Positions 49,007 to 56,739 of a stretch of DNA of 64,000 bases are shown here, in pieces. The stretch comes from Lunatimonas sp. (GTDB taxonomy: Bacteria; Bacteroidota; Bacteroidia; Cytophagales; Cyclobacteriaceae). The stretch spans positions 1 to 64,000 of the forward strand of contig NZ_JAFIEU010000002.1 in the NCBI RefSeq assembly GCF_020832325.1, in the 5' to 3' direction. The notes beneath the pieces were generated by a model. The model saw only the letters and a program-made list of their open reading frames with translations. It was not told the origin of the DNA and did not search any database. Positions within the stretch are counted from its first letter, which is position 1; each line of letters begins with the position of its first letter. The position numbers and the translations under genes were made by a program.

Positions 49007-49848
49007 ATTTTTCGGTTTTGATACTCCCCAAATAGTTTTACTTCACCGAAGTTCTCTTGGATTTGTGCGATGGCCTGTTTAAAAAGGTCGTAGTCACCGA
49101 TCAGTGTGTCGATGAAAAAAGCATACTCCCAAGGTTTATTAATCACGGGGATGGATTGGATCTTGGTGAGGTCCAGGTCGTGTTCACTCATTAGGGTGAG
49201 TAATTTGGCTAACCCACCTTTTTGGTTGTGGATGGTTACTTTTAACGAGGCTTTGGTGGGAGTTTCCTTGATTTCCGGTTTCTCTCGCTGTAGGAGGATA
49301 AATCGGGTAAAGTTGTTTTTAACAGTTTGGATGTTGGAGGCAATGATTTCCAGTCCGTAGTAATCGGCGGCTTTGGGGCTGGCGATGGCACCTATTCCCT
49401 TGAGTTCTTTTTCGGCGATTAGTTGTGCTACGTAGGCGGTATCTACGTCGTCTATCAAGCGGATATGGGGATGCTGTGCAAAAAACACCTTGCATTGCAG
49501 TATAGCCATCGGATGAGACCGCACCTCGTGTATAGTATCGATAGATTGACCGGGCCAAACCATCAGGTTATGGGAGATGGGGAGATAATACTCGTCGAAT
49601 ACGAAGAGGTTGTGCCGGTCTATGATGTCGTAATTGGGAAGGATGGCTCCCGCGATGGAGTTTTCGATTGCCATGACGGCATAGTCGGCGGTTCCAGCCT
49701 CAACGCTTTTTGCTACTTCCTCAAAGGTGTGAAAGCCGCCCACATCGATGTTTTCACCGAAATACTGCTGGGCTACCTGATGGTGAAACGAACCCGGTAC
49801 GCCCTGAATGGCGATGTTGAGCTTTTTGGTTTCCAATACTTCATTCAT
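49003..49848 (-). CDS. pheA: Prephenate dehydratase with ACT domain
   Basis: IQGVPGSFHHQVAQQYF; ADYAVMAIENSIAGAI; ACT-like LLTLMSEHDLDLTKIQSIP. Confidence 0.94.
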   Translation of the reverse strand: MNEVLETKKLNIAIQGVPGSFHHQVAQQYFGENIDVGGFHTFEEVAKSVEAGTADYAVMAIENSIAGAILPNYDIIDRHNLFVFDEYYLPISHNLMVWPGQSIDTIHEVRSHPMAILQCKVFFAQHPHIRLIDDVDTAYVAQLIAEKELKGIGAIASPKAADYYGLEIIASNIQTVKNNFTRFILLQREKPEIKETPTKASLKVTIHNQKGGLAKLLTLMSEHDLDLTKIQSIPVINKPWEYAFFIDTLIGDYDLFKQAIAQIQENFGEVKLFGEYQNRKI

Positions 49849-49873
49849 ACCATTGCCTCCATCCGGAGATTAA

Positions 49874-50242
49874 TCATTTTTTGAAAATAAAATAGACAGC
49901 CAAAACCAGAAAGCCAAAGCCTACCAAATGGTTCCAGCGGAAGGATTCATTTTTGAAAAACAGAAAGGTGAAGATCATGAACACTACCAACGTAATCACT
50001 TCCTGCAAAACTTTCAGCTCCACCAAGGAAAAAGGACCTCCGTAAGCTTTATATCCCAATCGATTGGCGGGGACCTGAAAGAAATATTCAAATAGGGCTA
50101 TTCCCCAGCTTATCAAAATGATGGAGATCAGTCCCAAGTTTTCAAACCACTTGAGTTCTTTGAATTTCAAGTGGCCATACCATGCCATGGTCATAAACGC
50201 ATTTGAAATGACCAACAGGACGATTGCATAGACACCTTTCAT
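49874..50242 (-). CDS. DUF486 (DMT-type) small membrane protein
   Basis: 122 aa, 4 TM; AWYGHLKFKELKWFENLGLISIILISWGIALFEYFFQVPANRLGYKAYGG. Confidence 0.92.
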   Translation of the reverse strand: MKGVYAIVLLVISNAFMTMAWYGHLKFKELKWFENLGLISIILISWGIALFEYFFQVPANRLGYKAYGGPFSLVELKVLQEVITLVVFMIFTFLFFKNESFRWNHLVGFGFLVLAVYFIFKK

Positions 50243-50366
50243 CTGTTTATTTTTTGTTTTTCAAAGGTCAGATGGAATCCCTGCCTACCGCAGGCAGGTC
50301 GCATGGTTACCACGATAGCTATCGGGGCATCCCAGTGTGTGTCGCTTGCGTCATGCTCGATTTCAT
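50237..50366 (-). repeat. Dispersed leader repeat, copy 1
   Basis: Reverse strand ATGAAATCGAGCATGACG...GGGATGCCCCGATAGCTATCG...CATGCGACCTGCCTGCGGTAGGCAGGGATTCCATCTGACC...ATAAACAGATGAAA; closely matches 58971-59100. Confidence 0.9.
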
Positions 50367-50389
50367 GGCGGATTCTAGATGACAAGGGC

Positions 50390-51616
50390 CTATTGTTGGA
50401 TCAGGGGTTCCACGCCGAGCAGCGCCACATGTTTCCAAAAGCTGGGGTAGGACTTATTGACTACCTCAGGATCGTCAAACGACACTTCCATCTTAGCCAT
50501 CAGTGGCATAAAGGCCATGGCCATGCGGTGATCGTCGTAGGTGTGAATCTGCACCCGGTCGGGGAGCTGTGTACTGGGGACAAGGGTGAAAACGCCCTCT
50601 TTCCGCTCTTCCAGTCCGGCGTGGATTTTTGCCAGTTCCCGTTGCAATGCATCTATGCGATCGGTCTCTTTTATCCGCAGGCTTTCCAACCCGCTAAATT
50701 CACAGCTACGTCCCAACAGGGCACACGTGACGGCTACCGTCTGAGCAATGTCCGGACAGTGGGTGAAATCGATGTGTTCGATGCCAACTATTGGTTTCTT
50801 GGTCAATCGAACGCCTTGGGAGTCAAATTGACTCTGCACTCCTAGCTTATCCATGATGGCTACGATGTGCGAATCTCCTTGCATGCTGTTTGCCTTTAAT
50901 CCGGTCAGGTACAGCTCCCCCTCTTCGGCACAGGCTAGCAGGCTGAACCAATAGCTCGCCCCGGACCAGTCACTTTCCACGGTAAATCGCGTTGGCCGGT
51001 AGGTCTGGGGTTTGATGAAAATAATGTTTTCTTCAAAGGTGTATTCCACACCAAATTCCTTCATCAGCTCCAGAGTCATTTCGATGTAGGTTCGGGAACC
51101 GATCTTTCCAGTCAATTCCAGCGTTAGCCCTTTGGGTAGTAGGGGGGCGTTCATGACCAAGGCGGAAATGTATTGGCTACTTACATCACCCCGAATCTGG
51201 AGGCGGTCGGTCAGTTGGGAGGTAAATCCCTTTGTCTTTAGGGGTGGGTAGCCTTCCACTCCCAAGTATTCGATGTCAGCGCCCAGGGTCCTCAGGGCAT
51301 CAACCAATATCCCTATGGGCCGCTCACACATTCGGGGAGTGCCGGTGAGTATTTTTGTCCGGTTGGTAAGGGCAGCGTATGCCGTCAGAAAACGCATGGT
51401 GGTGCCTGCATCAAGCACATCTAACGTGTCGGGATCCTCTTGAAGCAAGCGGATCATGGTTTGCGTATCCCTCGCCTCGGCCAGGTTGCTTAGCTGATTG
51501 TCCCCCTCTGTCAATGCATCGATGATCAGGGCCCGGTTACTTTCACTTTTGGATGAAGGCAGGGGGATCATCACTTGGCCGAAGCGGCTTTTTCGGGGGA
51601 TAGTGACGGTGTTCAT
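50390..51616 (-). CDS. aroA: 3-phosphoshikimate 1-carboxyvinyltransferase
   Basis: LPSSKSESNRALI; DAGTTMRFLTAY; YDDHRMAMAFMPL. Confidence 0.94.
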   Translation of the reverse strand: MNTVTIPRKSRFGQVMIPLPSSKSESNRALIIDALTEGDNQLSNLAEARDTQTMIRLLQEDPDTLDVLDAGTTMRFLTAYAALTNRTKILTGTPRMCERPIGILVDALRTLGADIEYLGVEGYPPLKTKGFTSQLTDRLQIRGDVSSQYISALVMNAPLLPKGLTLELTGKIGSRTYIEMTLELMKEFGVEYTFEENIIFIKPQTYRPTRFTVESDWSGASYWFSLLACAEEGELYLTGLKANSMQGDSHIVAIMDKLGVQSQFDSQGVRLTKKPIVGIEHIDFTHCPDIAQTVAVTCALLGRSCEFSGLESLRIKETDRIDALQRELAKIHAGLEERKEGVFTLVPSTQLPDRVQIHTYDDHRMAMAFMPLMAKMEVSFDDPEVVNKSYPSFWKHVALLGVEPLIQQ

Positions 51617-51748
51617 GTGATTATAAAAGCTTTTTTTGCGGTCACAAGGTGTCCAGGTGTATGCGGATCATATATCCCATAGTTGCTGGATAACGTGTTG
51701 CCGGATTGGTGATCATTCCTTGGTATGGCTCGTTCCCCCGGTCCGATT

Positions 51749-52786
51749 TTACGGGGCAAGGTCGTTGTAGTAACGTAGGGATTGGAAGATTTCATCCTTA
51801 CCAACGGCAATATTGTATTCGCACTGACCGATTTTGGTCAATAGCGAAAAGTTGAGAATGGAACCCTCGTTCTTTTTGTCCTGAAAGCACAGGGAAACGA
51901 TGGCTTCAAAGTCATCATCGGGAATGCTAACCTTACCAAAAACCCCTAGGATCTTAGACTCGATCTTTTGAAGGTCCTCGTGGCTCAAGCGAAGGTATTT
52001 TTGTGAGAGGAACGCTTCGGCCAACATGCCGACTGCGATCGCTTCGCCGTGTAACAGGTGGTTTGGGCTATCCAGGTAGTGGGATTCCACTGCATGGCCT
52101 ATCGTATGGCCAAAATTTAGGATTTTCCGCAGTCCTTCTTCCCTTGGATCTCGGCTGACTACCGACTCCTTGATCCCCACAGACACTTCGATGATGTCCT
52201 TCCAATTTTGAGTTTGCCAGTTTTCGGTTTTGAGACTTTCAAAATAGTTGGCGTTGGAGATTAGCCCGTGCTTGATGATTTCTGCATACCCGGAGCGCAG
52301 TTCTGCTTCCGGCAGAGTCTGCAGAAATATGTCGCTGATGATCACTGCTTCGGGTTGGGTGAAGACACCGATGTGGTTCTTGAACCCCATGAAATCTATG
52401 CCGAGTTTGCCGCCCACGCTGGCATCCACTTGAGAAAGTAGGGTAGTGGGGATATTGATGAAGCGTATGCCTCTTTTGTAGGTGCTTGCGCAAAATCCGC
52501 CCATATCACCCGTGACACCACCGCCAATATTGATCACCAAGGCTTTTCGGTCAAATCCCTGTTCGGTCATCCACTGCCAAATCTGGGTACAGGTATCCAG
52601 GTTTTTGTGGATCTCTCCGGCTTCGAATGCGAAGACGGTGTGTTCCGGCAGGGATGACTGAAGGAGGGGGTAGCAAGTCTGCACGGTATGGCTGTCTGCG
52701 ATGACCCCCAGCTTGGAATATTTCCGGGTGTCCAGATAGCGCTGTATATCCTTAGCGATTTGCGCCGAATAGATGACTTTTTCCAA
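51749..52786 (-). CDS. aroB: 3-dehydroquinate synthase
   Basis: GGGVTGDMGGFCASTYKRGI; PTTLLSQVDASVGGKLGID; NFGHTIGHAVES. Confidence 0.95.
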   Translation of the reverse strand: MEKVIYSAQIAKDIQRYLDTRKYSKLGVIADSHTVQTCYPLLQSSLPEHTVFAFEAGEIHKNLDTCTQIWQWMTEQGFDRKALVINIGGGVTGDMGGFCASTYKRGIRFINIPTTLLSQVDASVGGKLGIDFMGFKNHIGVFTQPEAVIISDIFLQTLPEAELRSGYAEIIKHGLISNANYFESLKTENWQTQNWKDIIEVSVGIKESVVSRDPREEGLRKILNFGHTIGHAVESHYLDSPNHLLHGEAIAVGMLAEAFLSQKYLRLSHEDLQKIESKILGVFGKVSIPDDDFEAIVSLCFQDKKNEGSILNFSLLTKIGQCEYNIAVGKDEIFQSLRYYNDLAP

Positions 52787-52814
52787 TGTGGGTATGTTTA
52801 AGAGCAGGTCAAAA

Positions 52815-53921
52815 TTAGACGCTTTTCTTTACAGATACATCTTCTCTTAACTTTTTCTCTTGTCTTTTCACGGATTCTTCATGGATGCAATAAAGCAATT
52901 CCTTCATGAATTTCTCGCTAAGGTTCTTTTCAATACCTCGTTGCGTCCTGGAGTCCATCACGGCTTTCCAGCGTTCGGCTTGAAACACGGTTAGGTTATG
53001 CTCGCGCTTGTGGTCACCGATTTGGTCGATGATCGCAAATCGCTCGGCAAGCAGGTCCAAAAGCTGATCGTCGATGTGGTCAACAGCTCGGCGTAGATCC
53101 TGAAGTTTTTCAGAAGGTTGTTCCGCTTCCAATGGCTTTTTGAAATCGATCGCGTCGATGATTTCTCTCAAGCGCCGGGGCGTTACCTGCTGTTTCGCAT
53201 CAGACCACGCATTGTCTGGGTCGTGGTGGGTCTCGATCATCAATCCATCTAAGCCGAAATTGATTGCTCGCTGAGCCGTTTCCAGTAATCCCTCCCGGTT
53301 ACCAACGATGTGGCTGGGGTCATTGATTACCTGCATGCCCTTCCAGATTCGCTTTAGGTGCATGGGCATAGACCAGTTTGGCTTGTTTCGGAAACGCTTG
53401 TCGTAGGCGTCACTGAAACCACGATGGATAGCTGCCAACTTGTTAATACCGACGGCCTGCAACCTCTCAAGTGCTCCTCTCCAAAGCTCCAAGTCGGGGT
53501 TCATGGGATTCTTCACCATTACCGGGATGTCCACACCTTTCAGCGCGTCGGCAATTTCCTGTACGGCAAAGGGGTTTACGGTAGTTCGAGCACCTATCCA
53601 AAGGATGTCCACACCATGCTTCAGCGCTGACTCCACGTGGGCGGTGTTTCCTACCTCGGTAGTAATGGGGACATTTAGGTGATGCCTTACAATTTCCATC
53701 CAGGTTAGACCCACTTCTCCGATACCTTCAAAGCTTCCCGGCCGGGTTCGTGGTTTCCAGATACCTGCACGAAACACGTCGGGAACCATATTGGCCTCCT
53801 TCATGTCCAAACAGATTTTTTCGATTTGCTCAGGAGTCTCCGCGCTGCAAGGTCCCGCGATGATCAGGTGCTTGTCTTTCAAGCCCAAACCCCAATCCTG
53901 TGTTTGTAAGTGATTTTCCAT
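52815..53921 (-). CDS. Bifunctional DAHP synthase / chorismate mutase
   Basis: LIIAGPCSAETPEQIE, FRAGIWKPRTRPGSFEG, DALKG; C-terminal LRRAVDHIDDQLLDLLAERFAIIDQI chorismate mutase helix. Confidence 0.93.
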   Translation of the reverse strand: MENHLQTQDWGLGLKDKHLIIAGPCSAETPEQIEKICLDMKEANMVPDVFRAGIWKPRTRPGSFEGIGEVGLTWMEIVRHHLNVPITTEVGNTAHVESALKHGVDILWIGARTTVNPFAVQEIADALKGVDIPVMVKNPMNPDLELWRGALERLQAVGINKLAAIHRGFSDAYDKRFRNKPNWSMPMHLKRIWKGMQVINDPSHIVGNREGLLETAQRAINFGLDGLMIETHHDPDNAWSDAKQQVTPRRLREIIDAIDFKKPLEAEQPSEKLQDLRRAVDHIDDQLLDLLAERFAIIDQIGDHKREHNLTVFQAERWKAVMDSRTQRGIEKNLSEKFMKELLYCIHEESVKRQEKKLREDVSVKKSV

Positions 53922-53945
53922 TTTCTTGATTCTAGTTAATAAAAA

Positions 53946-53971
53946 AGGCCCGATTCCTTCGAACCGGGCCT
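53946..53971 (-). terminator. Attenuator terminator ahead of the Phe/Tyr operon
   Basis: Minus strand AGGCCCGGTTC-GAAG-GAATCGGGCCT (11-bp stem with one G.U) followed by a T tract. Confidence 0.92.
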
Positions 53972-53997
53972 CTTTAAGTTTATCTTTTGTTTTAGTT

Positions 53998-54087
53998 TTA
54001 ACTCAGACAATAAGCAGCTCCGATTCGCCCTTGGGGACGAAAGTAAAAGTAAAAGAAGCTAAAATAGGTAGCTGCGAAATTTTTCAT
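53998..54087 (-). CDS. Phe/Tyr-rich leader peptide (attenuation)
   Basis: ATG...TAA encodes MKNFAATYFSFFYFYFRPQGRIGAAYCLS (29 aa, 6 Phe + 4 Tyr), located between promoter-like sequence and terminator. Confidence 0.88.
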   Translation of the reverse strand: MKNFAATYFSFFYFYFRPQGRIGAAYCLS

Positions 54088-54091
54088 GCGT

Positions 54092-54122
54092 CAAATTTAA
54101 CCTTCCTGTTATTAAAATCAAA
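54092..54122 (-). promoter_or_regulatory. Bacteroidota-type promoter for the leader peptide/aromatic operon
   Basis: Minus strand TTTG - 19 nt - TAAATTTG, matching the TTTG / TAnnTTTG consensus, ending 4 nt before the leader ATG. Confidence 0.6.
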
Positions 54123-54177
54123 TTAATTATTGAAAAATATGAAACATTTTTGTCCGTTCGATTTTTAGCACTAAATT

Positions 54178-55410
54178 TTGAATACTATAGAGAAGCCATC
54201 ACTTATGCCCCATCTTAACCTACCCAAGATATTTCCGTTGCTTGTTTCCTTATCCGTGCTATCGATATGCGCTATGGTCCCGGATTGCTTGTTTGCCCAA
54301 CGAAACAGCGATTCAGACATGCCGCGCCAACCCCATGAAAGCTGGGAGCAGATCGCTCCTTTCTTTTCGCCGCCGGCGGCTTACAAAAACCAATACGGTG
54401 AATACCGCAGTCCGCTGCTTTTTGAAGATGGAAAGCGCGTAAGGAATAAGCGGGCATGGGAAAAGCGGAGGGTCGAGATCCGGGACAAATGGCATGGTCT
54501 GATGGGAACCTGGCCCGAAATCAACCAACTCCCTGCATTTGAGATCTTAGAGACCATAGAGAAAGAGGGCTTCTGGCAAAAGAAGATTGCCTTCGACTGG
54601 GTGCCCGGCCAACGCACGACGGGTTATCTCCTGATACCTTTTGGGGCGTCCAAGTATCCGGCCGTTATTACGGTATATTACGAGCCCGAAACCGCAGCGG
54701 GCTTGGGCAGACCCGATTTACCGGATCGGGATTTTGCCCTGCAATTGACTCAGCGGGGTTTTGTGACGCTCTCTCTCGGTACCACGGAATCCACCTTAAA
54801 TCAGACTTATTCTATCTACTACCCCTCTATAGATGAAGCGCAGGTAGAGCCCTTGTCCATGTTGGCCTATGCCGCCGCCACCTCCTGGCATGTATTGGCT
54901 CAACAGCCCGAGGTGGATCCAGATCGGATCGGCATCATGGGCCACTCATACGGAGGTAAATGGGCCATGTTTGCGTCCTGTCTGTACGATAAGTTTGTCG
55001 CTGCTGCTTGGTCCGATCCCGGCATCGTATTCCAACAGGATCGCCCCAGTATCAATTATTGGGAGCCGTGGTATTTGGGATATCATCCCCCTCCCTGGCG
55101 AAAAAGAGGCATGCCCGAGGCGGATAACCCTGCGGTTGGCCTGTATCCGATATTGCTGGAAAAAGGGCTGGATTTACATGAGTTGCATGCGCTGATGGCA
55201 CCAAGACCTTTTCTGGTATCCGGCGGTTCTGAAGATCCTGTGGAGCGATGGATCCCACTCAATCACAGCGTGGAAGTCAACAAATTGCTTGGGTATACAC
55301 ACCGTGTAGGAATGACCAATCGGTCTGATCATGCCCCCAATGCGGCTTCCAATGCGGTTATTGTGGATTTTTTCAGTTATTTTCTGCTACTTGAATCCCA
55401 TACCCGTTGA
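54178..55410 (+). CDS. Secreted alpha/beta hydrolase (carbohydrate-esterase/dienelactone-hydrolase-like)
   Basis: Signal peptide; IMGHSYGGKWAMFASC nucleophile elbow; LMAPRPFLVSGGSEDP; SDHAPN; upstream start could be at a later ATG (MPHLNLPK). Confidence 0.82.
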   Translation: MNTIEKPSLMPHLNLPKIFPLLVSLSVLSICAMVPDCLFAQRNSDSDMPRQPHESWEQIAPFFSPPAAYKNQYGEYRSPLLFEDGKRVRNKRAWEKRRVEIRDKWHGLMGTWPEINQLPAFEILETIEKEGFWQKKIAFDWVPGQRTTGYLLIPFGASKYPAVITVYYEPETAAGLGRPDLPDRDFALQLTQRGFVTLSLGTTESTLNQTYSIYYPSIDEAQVEPLSMLAYAAATSWHVLAQQPEVDPDRIGIMGHSYGGKWAMFASCLYDKFVAAAWSDPGIVFQQDRPSINYWEPWYLGYHPPPWRKRGMPEADNPAVGLYPILLEKGLDLHELHALMAPRPFLVSGGSEDPVERWIPLNHSVEVNKLLGYTHRVGMTNRSDHAPNAASNAVIVDFFSYFLLLESHTR

Positions 55411-55483
55411 TTAAAAAAATGAGTATATTGGCAGGATTTTGCCAGAACGTGGACAAAAAATTTGTCACCCAAACCAACAAACA

Positions 55484-56719
55484 TTGAAAGAACCATCCTC
55501 TCTGCCATCCAAACACCCAGGATCGTTTCGACGCTGGTGGAAGTCCCTGGGACCGGGCATTATCACGGCAGCCCTAGTGTTTGGCCCCGGCAGCCTAACC
55601 ATCACCTCCAAGCTTGGTGCCGTATTTAGCTATAACCTCTTGTGGGTGCTGGTAGTAACCACTGTGCTGATGATGACCTTCACGGGAATGGGAGCCCGTA
55701 TTGGGTTGGTTACCAATCAGTCGCTGTTGGCCACTTTCCGGCAACGCTGGGGAAAATGGGCAGCTCTTTTGGCAGGATTTGGGATCTTTCTGGTAACTGC
55801 CTCTTTCCAAGCGGGAAATACCATCGGAGCCGGTCTGGCATTCGCTGAGTCATTTGGTACGTCTACAGTCCCCTGGATTCTGTTTATCTCCCTCGCCGCA
55901 ATATCCCTGTTATTTACCCGCTCTTTTTATAAGATTTTGGAGAAAGTCATGGTAACCATGGTGGGGATCATGCTAATTTCTTTTTTGTTTACTGTAGTTA
56001 TTTCCAAACCAGATTGGGTTCGAATCCTTCAAAGCCTCGTACCGTCTGTTCCGGAGGGATCGCTGTTGCTGGTCATTGCGCTGGTGGCTTCTACCTTTTC
56101 CATAGGCGGGGCTTTTTATCAGTCTTATTTGGTGCAGGAGAGGGGGTGGAAAACGTCTTCAGCCACTCAGGCCAAAAAAGAAGCCTTTACGGGTATTCTG
56201 GTGCTGGGATTGATCTCTGGGATGATACTGGTAAGTGCTGCGACCATCCTGTTTCCACAGGGTATTCAGGTAAATTCGGCTTCCGATATGGGGAAGGCGC
56301 TTGAGCCCCTGTACGGTAACTTGGCTACGCATATCTTTATGCTGGGGCTTTTTGGAGCTTCATTTTCTTCGTTGGTGGGAAATGCCACCATAGGGGGTAC
56401 CTTATTTGCAGATGCGCTTGGTCTGGGGAGGGATCTGAACAGCAAGCCGGTAAAGATTCTGATATCTTTGGTCATTGTATTAGGGGCCACGGTCGCGCTG
56501 GTGTTTGGAAGGCTGCCGCTGGAGCTCATCGTCTTTGCTCAGGGGGTCACGATCTTTGTGGTGCCGTTTATAGGGATTGGTATGTTTCTCATTGCTGGGG
56601 ACACTAAGTTGATGGGAGCGCTGGCGAATAGTAGGCGTACGCGGGTGCTTGGCGTAGTGGGCATTCTGGTGCTGCTTGTCTTGGCGGGAACCAATTTTAA
56701 GAGTCTCTTTTTGTCATAA
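55484..56719 (+). CDS. Nramp-fold transporter with non-canonical substrate-site motifs
   Basis: GPGIITAALVFGPGSLTITSKLGAVFSYNLLWVLVV aligns with Nramp TM1; ~11 TM; likely TTG start at 55484. Confidence 0.85.
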   Translation: MKEPSSLPSKHPGSFRRWWKSLGPGIITAALVFGPGSLTITSKLGAVFSYNLLWVLVVTTVLMMTFTGMGARIGLVTNQSLLATFRQRWGKWAALLAGFGIFLVTASFQAGNTIGAGLAFAESFGTSTVPWILFISLAAISLLFTRSFYKILEKVMVTMVGIMLISFLFTVVISKPDWVRILQSLVPSVPEGSLLLVIALVASTFSIGGAFYQSYLVQERGWKTSSATQAKKEAFTGILVLGLISGMILVSAATILFPQGIQVNSASDMGKALEPLYGNLATHIFMLGLFGASFSSLVGNATIGGTLFADALGLGRDLNSKPVKILISLVIVLGATVALVFGRLPLELIVFAQGVTIFVVPFIGIGMFLIAGDTKLMGALANSRRTRVLGVVGILVLLVLAGTNFKSLFLS

Positions 56720-56739
56720 CCTAACTGTTACAATAATAC

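Noticed and set aside
51613-51810. 65-aa minus-strand ORF between aroB and aroA
   Set aside because: Overlaps the 3' end of aroB in another frame; composition unconvincing, no leader or terminator structure like that at 53998-54087.
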